64,000 bases of DNA, taken from positions 120,320-184,319 of the forward strand of contig CBDUYN010000001.1 in NCBI GenBank assembly GCA_965371445.1, in the 5' to 3' direction. The stretch's first letter is position 1, and each line of letters starts with the position of its first letter. This DNA is from DASWIG01 sp965371445. Lineage in GTDB: Bacteria; Acidobacteriota; Thermoanaerobaculia; Multivoradales; J023. The translations under genes and the position numbers were made by a program. Below the pieces are notes generated by a model. The model was not told the DNA's origin. It ran no database searches and saw only the letters and a program-made list of their open reading frames with translations. Below are positions 1-8,671 of this stretch, one piece after another.

Positions 1-645
1 CTGTTGGCCTTTCACAGCGCGCCTCTGGCCGTCCTCCTCGCCGTCCTCGCGGCGGCCACGGACCGGACGCGCCGGGCGTGGCTTGCGACACCGCTCTACC
101 TGGGGACGGCGGGCGTCTTCGTCGCCGTGCTGGAGCTTCTGGCTCTCGACGGCCGCGCCTTTTCCTACCTCGGCTTCACGATGGTGAGCCTTCAGGACGC
201 CGAGGTCGCGGATCCGCTTCTCCTCGACACGCTCGCGGCGATGACGTTGAACGGTCTTCTCGTCTACGCCGTGGCGAGCACCGTCGAGCGCTTTGGCAGC
301 GAGCTGGCGAAGCGGGCGGCGCGGCTTCTCTTCGTCCTCTCGCCCTTCCTCGTCCTGGAGCCGGTCTCCTACTTGAGCTACACCGACGAGTACGCGAGCT
401 TCTACCTCTGGCTCTACCTCGTCCTGGGACTTGGGATCACCTTCCTTTCGCACCACCGGCAACGCAAGAGCTTCTACTACGCCGGGCTCTTCAACACGGG
501 CGTGGCGCTTCTGCTGTTGGCCAACCGCTACGAGTGGCTCGACGTGCCGGGCTTCGCAGCGAGCGTCGTCGTGGCGGGGCTCGTGGCGCTCGTGGCGGGC
601 GTCGGCTGGGACCACCTGGAGCGTCGGCGGCGCGAGCACGGCTGA
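1..645 (+). CDS. Hydrophobic membrane protein, 5' end outside window
   Basis: The reading frame is open from the first base, so the gene probably begins upstream; the first usable start codon is TTG at 4. About 213 residues are visible. Several hydrophobic stretches (roughly residues 1-20, 34-50, 105-120, 133-148, 160-172, 182-200) alternate with short Arg-rich loops and a charged tail (HLERRRREHG), as in a polytopic inner-membrane protein of the DUF2157 or uncharacterised type. No catalytic motif is recognisable and no function is proposed. It ends 36 bases before the efflux lipoprotein gene on the same strand, so the two may be co-transcribed. Confidence 0.6.
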   Translation: MLAFHSAPLAVLLAVLAAATDRTRRAWLATPLYLGTAGVFVAVLELLALDGRAFSYLGFTMVSLQDAEVADPLLLDTLAAMTLNGLLVYAVASTVERFGSELAKRAARLLFVLSPFLVLEPVSYLSYTDEYASFYLWLYLVLGLGITFLSHHRQRKSFYYAGLFNTGVALLLLANRYEWLDVPGFAASVVVAGLVALVAGVGWDHLERRRREHG

Positions 646-681
646 ACCCTGGGTGGCGTGGACTGCGGTAGGCTGACCATC

Positions 682-2115
682 ATGCCGTCCACGACCCTCC
701 ACCGCCTCCTCAGCCTGTCGAGCGCCGTCCTCCTCGCCGCCTGCGCTTCCGTGCCCTCGGCCGTCGACGAGCCCACACCGGCGATCGAGGCACCGGAAAC
801 CTGGAGCAACGCTCCGGAGGACGCGGTCACCGCCGACTCTCAAGACCCCTGGTGGACGAGCTTCGGTGACGACGGCCTGGAAGAGCTGGTCGAAGAGGCC
901 CTGGAGCAAAACAACGACCTGCGCTCGGCGGCCGCGGCGGTCGAAGCGGCGCTCGCCCAGGCACGCATCGCCGGCGCGACGCGCAAGCCCCAGGCCGCCG
1001 CCGGCTTCGACGCCGCCACCCAGCGGCAGATCTTCGTCGGCCTTCCCATCCCCGGCATTGACGGGCCCCTGAAGGCGGACTCCGAGGTCTTCGCCCTGAG
1101 CCTCGCCGTCAGCTGGGAAGCCGATCTTTGGGGACGGCTGCGGGCCGGACAGAAAGCCGCCGTCGAGGACGTCGCGGCAGCGCGTGCCGACTACGAGGCG
1201 GCGCGGCTCTCGATCGCCGCCCAGACGTCCCGGGCCTGGTTCACCCTCCTCGAAGCCCAGCGTCAGCTCGAGCTCTCGGAGCAGACCGTCGAGAGCCGTC
1301 GGACAACCACCGAGCGGGCCACGGTGCGCTACCAGCGCGGCGTGGGATCGCCGCTCGACGTGCGCCTGGCACGCGCCAACCAGGCCAACGCGGAAAGCGT
1401 CCTCGAGCTCCGGCGCCGCCAGCTCGACGCCTCCCGACGGGCGCTAGAGATTCTTCTCGGCCGCTATCCGAAGGGAACCCTCGACGCCGGAGCGCGGTTG
1501 CCCGAGGTGCCGCCCGAGCTGCCGGCCGTCTTGCCGGCGGAGCTGGTGACCCGGCGTCCGGACCTCCGGGCTACGGAGCGCCGGCTGGAGGCGGCGGGGT
1601 GGCGCGTCCAGGAGGCGCGCCGGTCGCTGTACCCGCGGCTCAGCTTCTCGGCCAACGCCGGTACGACGAGCGATTCGGTGACGGACCTATTAGACGGCGA
1701 CTTCTCGGTCTGGAACCTTGCCGGCAACCTCCTCCACCCCTTGTTCACGGGCGGACGGCTGCGCGCCGCCGTCGAGCTCGCCGAAGCGAGCCGCGAGCGC
1801 GTCCTGGCCGAGTACGTGCAGCGGGTGCTCGTCGCCTTTGCCGAAGTCGAGACGGCGCTCGCCGCCGAGGGCCTGCTGGCCGCCGAGGAGGCCGCGCTTC
1901 AAACCAGCGTCCACGAGTCGGCGGTGGCCGTCGAGCTCGCCCAGGAGCGTTATCTCAAAGGCATCGGCGACTACCTGACGGTCCTGGAAAGCCAGCGCCA
2001 GGCTTTCGTCGCGGAGAGTCGGCTGCTCGTCGTCAAGGCCCAGCGGCTGACCAACCGGGTCGACCTCGTCGTCGCCCTGGGCGGCAGTCCGGAGGGCGCG
2101 GAAGCCAGCCCGTGA
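682..2115 (+). CDS. NodT/TolC-type efflux outer-membrane lipoprotein
   Basis: This is an outer-membrane channel subunit of an RND-type tripartite efflux pump. The ATG at 682 gives a lipoprotein signal ending in LLAAC, so Cys21 would be lipidated; a GTG at 658 would add eight unlikely residues. The protein (477 aa, normal for the family) has the two OEP repeats, the WWTSFGDDGLEELVEEAL start typical of NodT proteins, and the hinge TRRPDLRATERRLEAAGW near residue 290. No inner-membrane pump or adaptor lies next to it in the window, so these must be upstream or elsewhere. The next gene starts inside its stop codon (GTGA overlap). Confidence 0.92.
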   Translation: MPSTTLHRLLSLSSAVLLAACASVPSAVDEPTPAIEAPETWSNAPEDAVTADSQDPWWTSFGDDGLEELVEEALEQNNDLRSAAAAVEAALAQARIAGATRKPQAAAGFDAATQRQIFVGLPIPGIDGPLKADSEVFALSLAVSWEADLWGRLRAGQKAAVEDVAAARADYEAARLSIAAQTSRAWFTLLEAQRQLELSEQTVESRRTTTERATVRYQRGVGSPLDVRLARANQANAESVLELRRRQLDASRRALEILLGRYPKGTLDAGARLPEVPPELPAVLPAELVTRRPDLRATERRLEAAGWRVQEARRSLYPRLSFSANAGTTSDSVTDLLDGDFSVWNLAGNLLHPLFTGGRLRAAVELAEASRERVLAEYVQRVLVAFAEVETALAAEGLLAAEEAALQTSVHESAVAVELAQERYLKGIGDYLTVLESQRQAFVAESRLLVVKAQRLTNRVDLVVALGGSPEGAEASP

Positions 2116-3167
2116 AGGCCATCGACCTCAGAAGCGACACGGTCACTCGTCCGACGCCCGCCATGCGCGAGGCGATGTCCAAGGCGGAAGTCGGCGACGA
2201 CGTCTACGGCGAGGATCCGACCGTCAACCGCCTGGAGGAGCTCGCGGCACACCTCTTCGGCAAGGAGGCGGCGATCTTTGCCCCCAGCGGCACGCAGGCC
2301 AACCTCATGGGCGTGATGTCCCATTGCGGGAGAGGCGACGAGTACGTCGTCGGCCAGGAGGCGCACACCTACAAGTGGGAGGGCGGAGGGGCCGCCGTCC
2401 TGGGATCCGTCCAGCCCCAGCCGCTCGATTTCGAAGCCGACGCTACGCTCGACCTGAAACGGGTCGCCGAGGTGATCAAGCCCGACGATCCGCATTTCGT
2501 ACGCACCCGGCTTCTCTGCCTGGAGAATACGCACCACGGGAAGGCGCTGCCGCTCGAATATCTTTCGCAAGCGCACGAATTCGCCCGCTCCCACGGCCTC
2601 AAGCTTCATCTCGACGGAGCCCGCGTTTACAACGCAGCGGTGAAGCTCAAGGTCGACGTCCGCGAGATCGCGCGGTTTTTCGATTCGGTCTCGTTCTGCC
2701 TTTCCAAAGGGCTGGGTGCACCCGTGGGGTCCTTGCTCTGTTCGACGGCCGATCTCGTCCGGGAGGCTCGCCGCTGGCGCAAGGTCCTGGGCGGCGGCAT
2801 GCGCCAGGCGGGAATCCTCGCGGCGGCGGGGATCTACGCGTTGGAGAATCACGTCGACCGGTTGGAGGAAGACCATCGAAACGCCGAACGCCTCGCCACC
2901 GGGCTCGGCGAGATCGACGGCCTTGCGGTCGATTTCTCGCCTCAGCAGACCAACATGGTGTTCGTTCGGATCGACGAAGCTCGCGCGGCTGAGCTGGTGC
3001 CGAGCCTTCGCGAGCAGGGCATCCTGATTCCCGGCGGCGAGAGGATTCGCCTCGTGACCCACCTCGACGTCGACCGCGACGACGTCGAGCGGGTCGTCGA
3101 GGCGTTTCAGAGGTTGCTCAAGCCCGCGGGTGAGCAGATGAGGACGATCGGGCTCGTGGTAGACTAA
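2112..3167 (+). CDS. ltaE: Low-specificity L-threonine aldolase
   Basis: A PLP enzyme of fold type I that cleaves L-threonine or L-allo-threonine to glycine and acetaldehyde in the cytoplasm. The start is a GTG overlapping the upstream stop (GTGA), giving 351 aa with the diagnostic N-terminus IDLRSDTVTRPTPAMREAM. The PLP lysine is Lys199 in SFCLSKGLGAPVGS, and the PLP-binding aspartate lies in HLDGARVYNA. Length and motifs are those of a complete enzyme. The open frame continues far upstream, but that part is antisense or out of phase with the efflux gene and is not used. Pairing with an efflux protein has no obvious metabolic logic; the overlap suggests translational coupling. Confidence 0.95.
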   Translation: MKAIDLRSDTVTRPTPAMREAMSKAEVGDDVYGEDPTVNRLEELAAHLFGKEAAIFAPSGTQANLMGVMSHCGRGDEYVVGQEAHTYKWEGGGAAVLGSVQPQPLDFEADATLDLKRVAEVIKPDDPHFVRTRLLCLENTHHGKALPLEYLSQAHEFARSHGLKLHLDGARVYNAAVKLKVDVREIARFFDSVSFCLSKGLGAPVGSLLCSTADLVREARRWRKVLGGGMRQAGILAAAGIYALENHVDRLEEDHRNAERLATGLGEIDGLAVDFSPQQTNMVFVRIDEARAAELVPSLREQGILIPGGERIRLVTHLDVDRDDVERVVEAFQRLLKPAGEQMRTIGLVVD

Positions 3168-3243
3168 GCACAGATCCGCAACGCGGAAACGATCGCCAGC
3201 GGTGTCTCGGGAGCCATGGCCTGGATCTCGAAGGAAGAGGCGC

Positions 3244-4233
3244 TCACGAACGGACGTAGCCGTTTTCCCGAAACCACTGGATCGCCCGAGCGAGCGGTTC
3301 CTCGGCCGGGGTTTGCGGCAGCCCGAGCTCGCGCACCGCCTTGGAGGGGTCAAAATACATCTTGTGCTTCGAAAGCCGCGCCGCGTCGTACGCCACCCGT
3401 GGCGCGCCGCCCAGGATCCGCGCCCGCAACGTGTCGAGCGCCGCGTAGCCGATCGGAATCCAATGCGGCAGGCGGGTGCTCGGAGCTGGCAGGCCGGAGA
3501 GCTTCGAGAGAAGCTCGAACATCTCCTGCAACGAATAGTTTCTCGCCCCGAGGATGTACTTCTCTGCGACCCTTCCCTGCTCTGCCGCCAACAGGTGACC
3601 CTTGGCGCAATCGCGTACGTCGATCAGGTTGAGGCCGGTGTCCACGAAGGCCGGAATCTTGCGATTCAGGAAATCGACGATCACCTGTCCGGTATCGGTC
3701 GGCCTGATGTCGCGCTCACCCACCGGCGTCGAAGGGTTGACGATCACCACCGGAAATCCTCTCGCCGCCCACTCCTCGGTAAGGCGCTCGGCCTGGTATT
3801 TGCTCTGCTTGTAGGGGCCGATCATCTTTTTGTAGCTGACCGGAGTGTCCTCGTCGGCGGGAGTGCCATCGGCGTGAAGGCCCAGGGCACCGACGGTCGA
3901 GGTGTAGACCACCTTCGACACTCCGGCCTTCTCCGCAGCCTCTAAAAGATGGCGCGTGCCTTGCACATTCGCCGCAAACATCTCCTCGGGATCGGGCACG
4001 TAGAGGCGATAGTCGGCCGCACAATGAAAGACCACGTCGCAGTCGGCTATCGCCTTGGCGAGCGATGCGCGATCGCGCAGATCGCCGACCGCGAGCTCGA
4101 TGTCGAGACCTTCGAGATTCTTTCGTGGGCTCGAGGAGCGGACCAGGCAACGCACCGTGTCGCCGCGCGCGACGAGCGCGCGCACGATATGACAACCTAC
4201 GAAGCCACTGCCGCCGGTGACGAATGCTTTCAT
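3244..4233 (-). CDS. hpnA: Hopanoid-associated NAD-dependent sugar epimerase HpnA
   Basis: An extended short-chain dehydrogenase of 329 aa. The Rossmann motif GGSGFVG is at residues 7-13 and the catalytic YxxxK (YKQSK) follows near residue 140. The sequence matches the HpnA subgroup (RCLVRSSSPRKNLEGLDIE, CDVVFHCAADYRLYVPDPEE) rather than generic UDP-glucose epimerases. HpnA proteins occur in hopanoid clusters and are thought to act in side-chain or precursor modification. The upstream neighbour on the same strand carries a squalene-hopene cyclase-like segment; its stop and this ATG overlap by one base (TGATG), so the two are probably translated from one message. It converges with ltaE across a 76-bp spacer. 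Confidence 0.9.
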   Translation of the reverse strand: MKAFVTGGSGFVGCHIVRALVARGDTVRCLVRSSSPRKNLEGLDIELAVGDLRDRASLAKAIADCDVVFHCAADYRLYVPDPEEMFAANVQGTRHLLEAAEKAGVSKVVYTSTVGALGLHADGTPADEDTPVSYKKMIGPYKQSKYQAERLTEEWAARGFPVVIVNPSTPVGERDIRPTDTGQVIVDFLNRKIPAFVDTGLNLIDVRDCAKGHLLAAEQGRVAEKYILGARNYSLQEMFELLSKLSGLPAPSTRLPHWIPIGYAALDTLRARILGGAPRVAYDAARLSKHKMYFDPSKAVRELGLPQTPAEEPLARAIQWFRENGYVRS

Positions 4234-4589
4234 CAGCCCATCACGTGCCAGGCCGCCAGCCGGAACATTTCGCGCGGGTTCTTCTGCGACTCCATCACCA
4301 CCGAGGCCTTGACCGAGGCGCTGACATCGGTCGCCGTCCCGGGGTAGATCGACCAGGCGCTATCGGCGAGCTGCTGCTGGCGGAGGAAGTTGGCAGCCTT
4401 GCGGAGGCCATCCTCGTAGGTGCGGCCGAGAAACTGCAGACAGAGGATGTACTCGGACTCGAGGATCGTATCGCCTTCGAGCTCGCCATCGGCAAAGCTA
4501 TGGATGACGCCGATGAGCGCCGGGACCGTCCACACGGCGAGGACGATCCACCAACGTGTCCTCGGGGAAGCTTCGACGTCGCGATTCAT
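4233..4589 (-). CDS. Truncated squalene-hopene cyclase-like protein with N-terminal membrane helix
   Basis: The ATG at 4589 gives 118 aa. Residues about 13-33 form a hydrophobic helix (WWIVLAVWTVPALIGVIHSF). The middle part (ILESEYILCLQFLGR, RKAANFLRQQQLADSAWSIY, TATDVSASVKA) closely resembles the N-terminal alpha-barrel repeat of squalene-hopene cyclase, where the family has a GG-WS-YPGG-ADVSASVKA pattern. The catalytic DXDD region and the remaining 500 residues are absent, so it cannot cyclise squalene. The last 20 residues diverge. It overlaps hpnA by one base. It is probably a remnant of a hopanoid cluster or a small repurposed membrane protein. Family assignment is by eye. Confidence 0.6.
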   Translation of the reverse strand: MNRDVEASPRTRWWIVLAVWTVPALIGVIHSFADGELEGDTILESEYILCLQFLGRTYEDGLRKAANFLRQQQLADSAWSIYPGTATDVSASVKASVVMESQKNPREMFRLAAWHVMG

Positions 4590-4777
4590 CCCACCGCTGT
4601 AGCACTGGGCCGGGAATCTTGGCCCTTGGCGGCGAGGGCGGGTCTTCTTGCGGATTTGGTCCCTTGGAGGCCGCGACTGATCCCTGGGAGCTTGCATTCC
4701 GCCTGTCCTCGCTGCCTATGCTTGATCCGTCAAGAGCATCGGCGGGCTCAGAGCTCGAGCCAAGAGGAGGTCGATCC

Positions 4778-6397
4778 ATGAAACAAGCGCTGACCACTAT
4801 GATTGTCGTCGCGGCCCTGAGCGTCGCTCCTGCCTACACGACGCCTCTCGGTAGCGAAGTCGACCTCTCCCCGGCGAGCTGGGGACCGGGCGAGCTTCAA
4901 AAGTACGACGAGCTCCTCCAGAAGACCCGTCGTGCCCACCCCCGCGGCGCCGGCCGGCGCGGCGTGGTCGTGGGCACCACCGGCGCCCCGGCGGTGCGTG
5001 CCGGTCTCGAGGCGCTCAAGCAGGGCGGGAGCGCCGCCGACGCGGCCATCGTCACCGCGCTGACCCAGGTCACCCTGGCGGCCGGCTGCTGGGTGAGCTT
5101 CGCCGGCAAATGGGTCATGGTCTACTACGAGGCCGAAACGGGACAAGTCCACGCCCTCGACGGCGGCTTCAACACCGTCACGCGGGAGAGCGATCCGCTC
5201 TCGATCCCGCCCTTCGGCGAGCCGAGCGGCCGGACGGCGCTGGTACCGGGTTTCATGGCCGGGATCAAAGCCACCCACGAGCGCTTCGGCAAGCTCCCCT
5301 GGGCGTCGCTCTTCGAGCCGGCGATCTACTACGCCGAGGAAGGCTTCGAAATCTATCCGCTGCTGGGAAACCTGATCCGCTACCGGGGGGACGTCCTGAC
5401 CCGCCTGCCGGAAGCCCAGGCCATTTTCACCCACCCCGAGGAGGATCGTCTCTACAAGACGCACGACCCTTTCCGCCAGCCGCAGCTCGCCGCTACCCTG
5501 CGCCGTGTCGCCGAGCGCGGCGCCCGGGACATGTACAGCGGCCGCTGGGCCCGGCGGTTCGTGCAGGCGGTGCGCGCCGAAGGGGGCAACGTGACGATGG
5601 CCGACATGCGAGCCTACGAGCCCCTCTGGACTGAGCCCGAGCGAGGTTTCTACCGCGGCTACGAGATCGTCGGTCCGGGCGCACCGGGAACCGGCGGCAC
5701 GGCGGCGCTCGAAACCCTGGCGCGGCTCGAGCCCCACGACCTTGCCGGCCTCGGGCATTTCTCCGAGTCCGCCGACGCCTTCTACGAGCTCCTGAGCGCC
5801 ACTCGCACCTACCGCTTGAACAGAGCCGCCGTCGGCCACCACTCTGACGGAGTGATCGCGATCGACAAGGAGGGCAACGTGGCCGCGGTCGTCCATACGA
5901 TCAACACCGACGCCTGGGGGACCACCGGTATCTTCGTCGATGGCATCTCGATCCCCGACATCGGCGCCTGGGCGCAAAACCTGATCGCCCAGGCCGGTCC
6001 CGGCGGCCGGCTCTCGGCGCCCACCAATCCCCTCATCGTGCTGCGCGACGGGGAGCCCTTCCTGGCCTCGAGCGCGATCGGCTCCGGTCTTTTCGAGGCC
6101 ACCGTTCAGGGGCTTGTGAACGTCCTCGACTACGGCCTCGATCCCAAGGCCGCGGTGCACAAGCCGTTTTTCCGCAACCCCGGCGTCCGCGAGCCGTCGG
6201 ACCCCTCCGAGGTCACCCGGGGAGAGTTCTCGACGAGCCTCGTCGAAAGCGTCCGCGAAAGGGGGATCCCGGTCAACATGCCCCTGGGGGCCCAAGCCAC
6301 CGGTCACGGCCATTGGATCGACGCGATGATCTACCGCAGCGGCCGGCGGATGGGGGCCACGACCAACGACTTCAACGGCCACGCCTTGGGGTACTGA
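4778..6397 (+). CDS. Gamma-glutamyltransferase-family protein, exported
   Basis: The ATG at 4778 follows an AGGAGG at 4765-4770 and gives 539 aa with a signal peptide of about 20 residues. It is an Ntn-hydrolase of the gamma-glutamyltranspeptidase family: large-subunit features (PAVRAGLEALKQGGSAADAA, DGGFNTVTRES, ALVPGFMAGIKATHERFGK) and a C-terminal small-subunit region (DKEGNVAAVVHTINTDAWG). Classical enzymes self-cleave before a Thr in a TTHYSVVD-like motif. Here the corresponding stretch reads HHSDGVIAID with Ser356 at the best-aligned position, so nucleophile and maturation may differ. It probably acts in the periplasm on gamma-glutamyl compounds. Divergence suggests an uncharacterised subfamily. 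Confidence 0.85.
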   Translation: MKQALTTMIVVAALSVAPAYTTPLGSEVDLSPASWGPGELQKYDELLQKTRRAHPRGAGRRGVVVGTTGAPAVRAGLEALKQGGSAADAAIVTALTQVTLAAGCWVSFAGKWVMVYYEAETGQVHALDGGFNTVTRESDPLSIPPFGEPSGRTALVPGFMAGIKATHERFGKLPWASLFEPAIYYAEEGFEIYPLLGNLIRYRGDVLTRLPEAQAIFTHPEEDRLYKTHDPFRQPQLAATLRRVAERGARDMYSGRWARRFVQAVRAEGGNVTMADMRAYEPLWTEPERGFYRGYEIVGPGAPGTGGTAALETLARLEPHDLAGLGHFSESADAFYELLSATRTYRLNRAAVGHHSDGVIAIDKEGNVAAVVHTINTDAWGTTGIFVDGISIPDIGAWAQNLIAQAGPGGRLSAPTNPLIVLRDGEPFLASSAIGSGLFEATVQGLVNVLDYGLDPKAAVHKPFFRNPGVREPSDPSEVTRGEFSTSLVESVRERGIPVNMPLGAQATGHGHWIDAMIYRSGRRMGATTNDFNGHALGY

Positions 6398-6671
6398 GCC
6401 ACCACAACATCGTCCTCCTCCACGAAACGGCCGACGCCGAGACCGACTGGACAATCTCCCAATCCCAGGATTCCATGTCCGCACGTGCCGGGTCAGCCGA
6501 CACCCGGGGGCCCGCCTGCGCATCTGCCGAACCGGATTCCTGTGCAGAGACACGCTCTCGGTACAGCCGGGGGGCTTCCGCGATGAGGGAGCTGGCGTCA
6601 GGGGTCGAGCCCACGTAGCGAGCCAACTCTGCGGGGAGCGAAATCGTAATCTGGTGAGCGCTGATGGCCAT
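6372..6671 (-). CDS. Ribbon-helix-helix antitoxin-like protein, no toxin partner
   Basis: A possible 99-aa protein. The N-terminal 40 residues (HQITISLPAELARYVGST, SLIAEAPRLYRER) have the beta-strand plus two-helix pattern of MetJ/Arc/ParD-type ribbon-helix-helix antitoxins, which bind DNA as dimers. The C-terminal half is low complexity, and its last 26 bases run antisense into the end of the gamma-glutamyltransferase gene. No PIN, RelE or other toxin follows on the minus strand, so this would be an orphan or decayed antitoxin. No convincing ribosome-binding site is visible. The later part of the frame may not be translated as read. Confidence 0.45.
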   Translation of the reverse strand: MAISAHQITISLPAELARYVGSTPDASSLIAEAPRLYRERVSAQESGSADAQAGPRVSADPARADMESWDWEIVQSVSASAVSWRRTMLWWLSTPRRGR

Positions 6672-6832
6672 CTCCTTGCTTGGAGGAGTCTATCGCAACC
6701 ATACGGGTACGGCCAAGCCGAGGCGCCCGCGACGTGAGGTCCCTTTGCCAAAGCTCACCAAAGGGTCTACGATGGGGGGAAGCTGATCTACACCTGAGGC
6801 TTTGCCTCCCGGCTCCCGAAAGGAGGTTCGTG

Positions 6833-8566
6833 ATGAGGCGTGCGACGAGCTTTGCCACGGCCCTGGCCGTCCTTTTCCTGTCCCTCGCCATGATCCAGCC
6901 CTTGGCCGCCGCCGGTCCCTCGGCGCGCGTCGTCCTGGTCCTCGACGCCTCGGGCAGCATGTGGGGACAGATCGAGGGCCGTTCCAAGATCGAGATCGCC
7001 CGCCAGGTCATCCGCGAGCTCCTTGAGGACTGGGACCCCGACGTCCACCTCGGCCTCGTCGTCTACGGTCACCGCCGGGAGGGCGACTGCGCCGACATCG
7101 AGTCCCTGATCCCTCCCGGCGCCGTCGATCCGGCCCGGGTGGTCGCGGCCGTCGAGGCGGTCAACCCGAAAGGCAAGACGCCGCTGAGCGACGCCGTGAT
7201 CCGGGCGGCGCAGGAGCTTCGCTACGAGCAGGAAAAGGCCACCGTCATCCTGGTCAGCGACGGCAAGGAGACTTGTGACCGGGATCCGTGCCAGGTGGCG
7301 CGGGAGCTGGAGGAGGCCGGCGTCGACTTCACCGCCTACGTCATCGGCTTCGACGTGGCCGAGGAGGACGCCCTGGCCCAGCTGCGATGCCTCGCCGAGA
7401 CGACCGGCGGCGAGTTCACGTCGGCGCGCGACGCCGGGTCGCTCCGCGCCGCGCTGGGCCGAGCCGTGCAGAGCGCCCGCGTCAGCCTGCAAGCGCCGAA
7501 GCACGTCTTCTCCGGCACGCCTTTCGAGGTCGAGTGGAGCGGGCCGGACGCCCAGGGCGATCGGATCGCGATCGTCCCCTCCGACACACCCGAAGGGACG
7601 CTCGGCACGTCGGTCCCCACCCGCGACGGCGCCCCGGCGCGCCTCGTGGGGCCGGAGAGCACGGGTCCGCACGAGGTGCGCTACCTGAGCGGATCGCCCC
7701 ACGCGACGCTCCTCGCCCTCGAGATCACGGTCCGCGGCTCGCTCGCCTCGCTCGATGCGCCGGCAGGCGTCGTCGCCGGGGGCGAGCTTCAGGTCTCCTG
7801 GAGCGGACCCGACGCCTCGGGCGACCGGATCGTCCTCGTCGAAGCCACGGAGGAGGACGGACGTTACTTCACGGGCTCGATGTCGTCCCCGACGTCGTCG
7901 GGAAGCCCGGCGAAGCTCCGCGTGCCCTCGAAGCCGGGGGCCTACGAGATCCGCTACCTCGCGACCCGCGGCGCCAGGGTCCTGGCGCGGCGGCCGATCG
8001 TGGTCGAGGAGGCCCGCGTGAGCCTCGAGGCGCCGGCGCAGGTCGAGGCCGGGGCCGAGCTCGAGCTGCGTTGGAAGGGTCCCGCGCACCCGGGCGACCG
8101 AATCGTCCTCGTCGCCGCTTCGGCCCGCGAAGGCACCTACAGCACAAAGGCCAACTTCACGCAGAAGGCCGAGGCGGGAAGCCCCTTGCGCCTGACGGCC
8201 TACTCGGAGGCGGGGGACTACGAGATCCGCTACATGGCCGGGGGCGACGGTAAGACGGTGGCGAAGCTGGCGCTCCGCGTTACGCCCTCGAAGGCACGCG
8301 TCGAGCCGCCGGCACGCGCCGCGGCGGGTGCGGAGCTCGAGGTCCGCTGGAGCGGGCCGGCGAGCCGCGGCGACCGGATCGTCCTGGTGAAGGCCTCGAC
8401 ACGGGAGGGCTCCTACTTCACGAGCTCCGCCTACTCGCAGCCCGCGAGCGCCGGCAGCCCGGTGACGCTGCGTGCCTTCGAGGAGGGCGGCAGCTACGAG
8501 GTCCGCTACATGGCCGGGGGCGACGGCAAGACCCTGGCGCGTGCTTCCCTCGTGATCGACGAATAA
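6833..8566 (+). CDS. Secreted vWA-domain protein with four Ig-like repeats
   Basis: ATG at 6833 with a strong AGGAGG at 6821-6826; 577 aa. Residues 1-26 are a Sec signal peptide. A von Willebrand factor A domain follows (about 30-220) with the metal-binding MIDAS motif DASGSMW and downstream TPLSDA and SDGKETC elements. Four tandem repeats of about 90 aa then fill the C-terminal part, each with the pattern G-ELEVRWSGPA--GDRIVLV and ending in GSYEVRYMAGG or a variant. This is an extracytoplasmic adhesion or scaffold architecture; the ligand is unknown. The repeats are most alike in the last two copies, pointing to recent duplication. No enzyme domain is present. Confidence 0.88.
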   Translation: MRRATSFATALAVLFLSLAMIQPLAAAGPSARVVLVLDASGSMWGQIEGRSKIEIARQVIRELLEDWDPDVHLGLVVYGHRREGDCADIESLIPPGAVDPARVVAAVEAVNPKGKTPLSDAVIRAAQELRYEQEKATVILVSDGKETCDRDPCQVARELEEAGVDFTAYVIGFDVAEEDALAQLRCLAETTGGEFTSARDAGSLRAALGRAVQSARVSLQAPKHVFSGTPFEVEWSGPDAQGDRIAIVPSDTPEGTLGTSVPTRDGAPARLVGPESTGPHEVRYLSGSPHATLLALEITVRGSLASLDAPAGVVAGGELQVSWSGPDASGDRIVLVEATEEDGRYFTGSMSSPTSSGSPAKLRVPSKPGAYEIRYLATRGARVLARRPIVVEEARVSLEAPAQVEAGAELELRWKGPAHPGDRIVLVAASAREGTYSTKANFTQKAEAGSPLRLTAYSEAGDYEIRYMAGGDGKTVAKLALRVTPSKARVEPPARAAAGAELEVRWSGPASRGDRIVLVKASTREGSYFTSSAYSQPASAGSPVTLRAFEEGGSYEVRYMAGGDGKTLARASLVIDE

Positions 8567-8671
8567 GAGGGATCGCCTGCGGGCCTACGGGGTGGTGGAT
8601 CTACCCTGAAGGGTGGGTACCGGCTCGTCGAGATCTGCTAGATCAGATCGACCCCTGGAAGGAGCTCTGGC

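Noticed and set aside
4748..6751. 667-codon frame antisense to the gamma-glutamyltransferase gene
   Set aside because: Low-complexity, Arg/Gly/Val-rich sequence without motifs; mirror of a recognisable gene.
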